In this document: positions 12,270-12,492 of the stretch, piece by piece
How positions within the stretch are numbered: the first letter of the stretch is position 1
Layout of the letters: every line of letters begins with the position of its first letter
Assembly (NCBI GenBank): GCA_035550315.1
Contig: DASZPL010000055.1
Location: forward strand, 1 to 12,492
From: DASZPL01 sp035550315
Lineage (GTDB): Bacteria > Actinomycetota > Actinomycetes > JAFAQI01
Direction: 5' to 3'
DNA: 12,492 bases
The notes under the pieces: model-generated
What the model was told of the DNA's origin: nothing
What the model saw: only the letters and a program-made list of their open reading frames with translations
Databases searched by the model: none
Position numbers and translations under genes: made by a program

Positions 12270-12492
12270 AGCGACAGCCGGCGGCGCGGCCGCGACGGCT
12301 TGACGCCGGCGATCCACGCCGCCAACTCGCGCAGCTCGAGCCGAGCCCGAGAGCCGGGCACCGCCTCGGCGAGCGTCTGCCCGCGCGCCATCGCGACGTC
12401 GAACGACACGCGATCCTCCGGCACCATCGCGACCGGCCGCACGCCGGCGTACCGCTCCAACGCCGCTTGCACCTCGCGCCGTGGATCACCGG
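12254..12492 (-). CDS. C-terminal end of a probable MinD/ParA/CpaE-like P-loop ATPase (partial)
   Basis: The minus frame is open from the right edge to a TAG at 12254-12256, giving the last 78 residues of a longer protein; its start and ATP-binding motifs lie outside the window. The fragment contains REVQAALERYAG, then VAMVPEDRVSFDVAMARGQ and TLAEAVPGSRARLELRELA, then a basic tail ending RRRLSLYPSR. A predicted strand followed by (V)PEDR, a helix, RG-x-TLAE-x-xPxS and a final helix resembles the C-terminal end of actinobacterial MinD- or CpaE-like ATPases, where this part follows the base-recognition strand. This is recognition by pattern only. The stop lies 16 bp inside the convergent acyl-CoA dehydrogenase gene. 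Confidence 0.5.
   Translation of the reverse strand, partial: GDPRREVQAALERYAGVRPVAMVPEDRVSFDVAMARGQTLAEAVPGSRARLELRELAAWIAGVKPSRPRRRLSLYPSR

Overview
The window is GC-rich (roughly 70% by eye, with the usual third-position G/C bias) and looks like an ordinary chromosomal segment of a free-living actinobacterium. Pointers are the actinobacteria-specific families DUF3027 and DUF2530, a cold-shock protein with a C-terminal extension, a WXG100 protein, a WS/DGAT acyltransferase and many GTG starts. The gene set is reminiscent, from memory only, of the mycobacterial Rv0871-Rv0883 neighbourhood (cspB, fadE10, an MFS gene, a DUF2530 gene). I see no phage, IS, CRISPR, tRNA or rRNA.

Layout. 1-1185 (-): a beta-propeller lipoprotein whose C-terminus lies beyond the left edge. 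1220-1465 (+): a two-helix DUF2530 membrane protein. 1370-2673 (-): DUF3027 and a LapA-like membrane protein joined by an ATGA overlap; the LapA gene runs tail-to-tail into the DUF2530 gene. 2672-4048 (+): an MFS-type membrane protein whose ATG lies on the same CATG as the DUF3027 start. 4064-4450 (-): cold-shock protein. 4530-5390 (-): LarE. 5411-5463: a long palindrome. 5468-6781 (-): secreted S53 (sedolisin) peptidase. 6943-7236 (+): solitary WXG100 protein. 7253-8218 (-): patatin-like phospholipase. 8360-10988 (-): a tight operon of LytR_C-domain protein, HAD hydrolase and WS/DGAT. 11058-12269 (+): ACAD10/11-like acyl-CoA dehydrogenase. 12254-12492 (-): C-terminal end of a probable MinD/ParA-like ATPase. 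No gene-free stretch exceeds 300 bases; the longest gaps are 6782-6942 and 8219-8359.

How the genes relate. The right half is rich in acyl-lipid functions: WS/DGAT makes neutral storage lipid, patatin hydrolyses acyl esters and the ACAD oxidises acyl-CoA. The middle holds secreted or envelope proteins (S53, WXG100). The left half is small conserved actinobacterial proteins of unknown role.

No obviously new multi-gene system was found. The most interesting signals are small-scale: (1) TAGNNT boxes 5-8 nt upstream of the start codon at five genes, suggesting leaderless mRNAs, contrasted with Shine-Dalgarno-led genes; (2) a 53-nt near-perfect palindrome capped by GCAA between the S53 gene and larE; (3) a hairpin over the LapA ribosome-binding site at an ATGA junction; (4) divergent genes sharing one CATG as both start codons; (5) a three-cysteine LarE of the iron-sulfur-cluster type without its usual partners.
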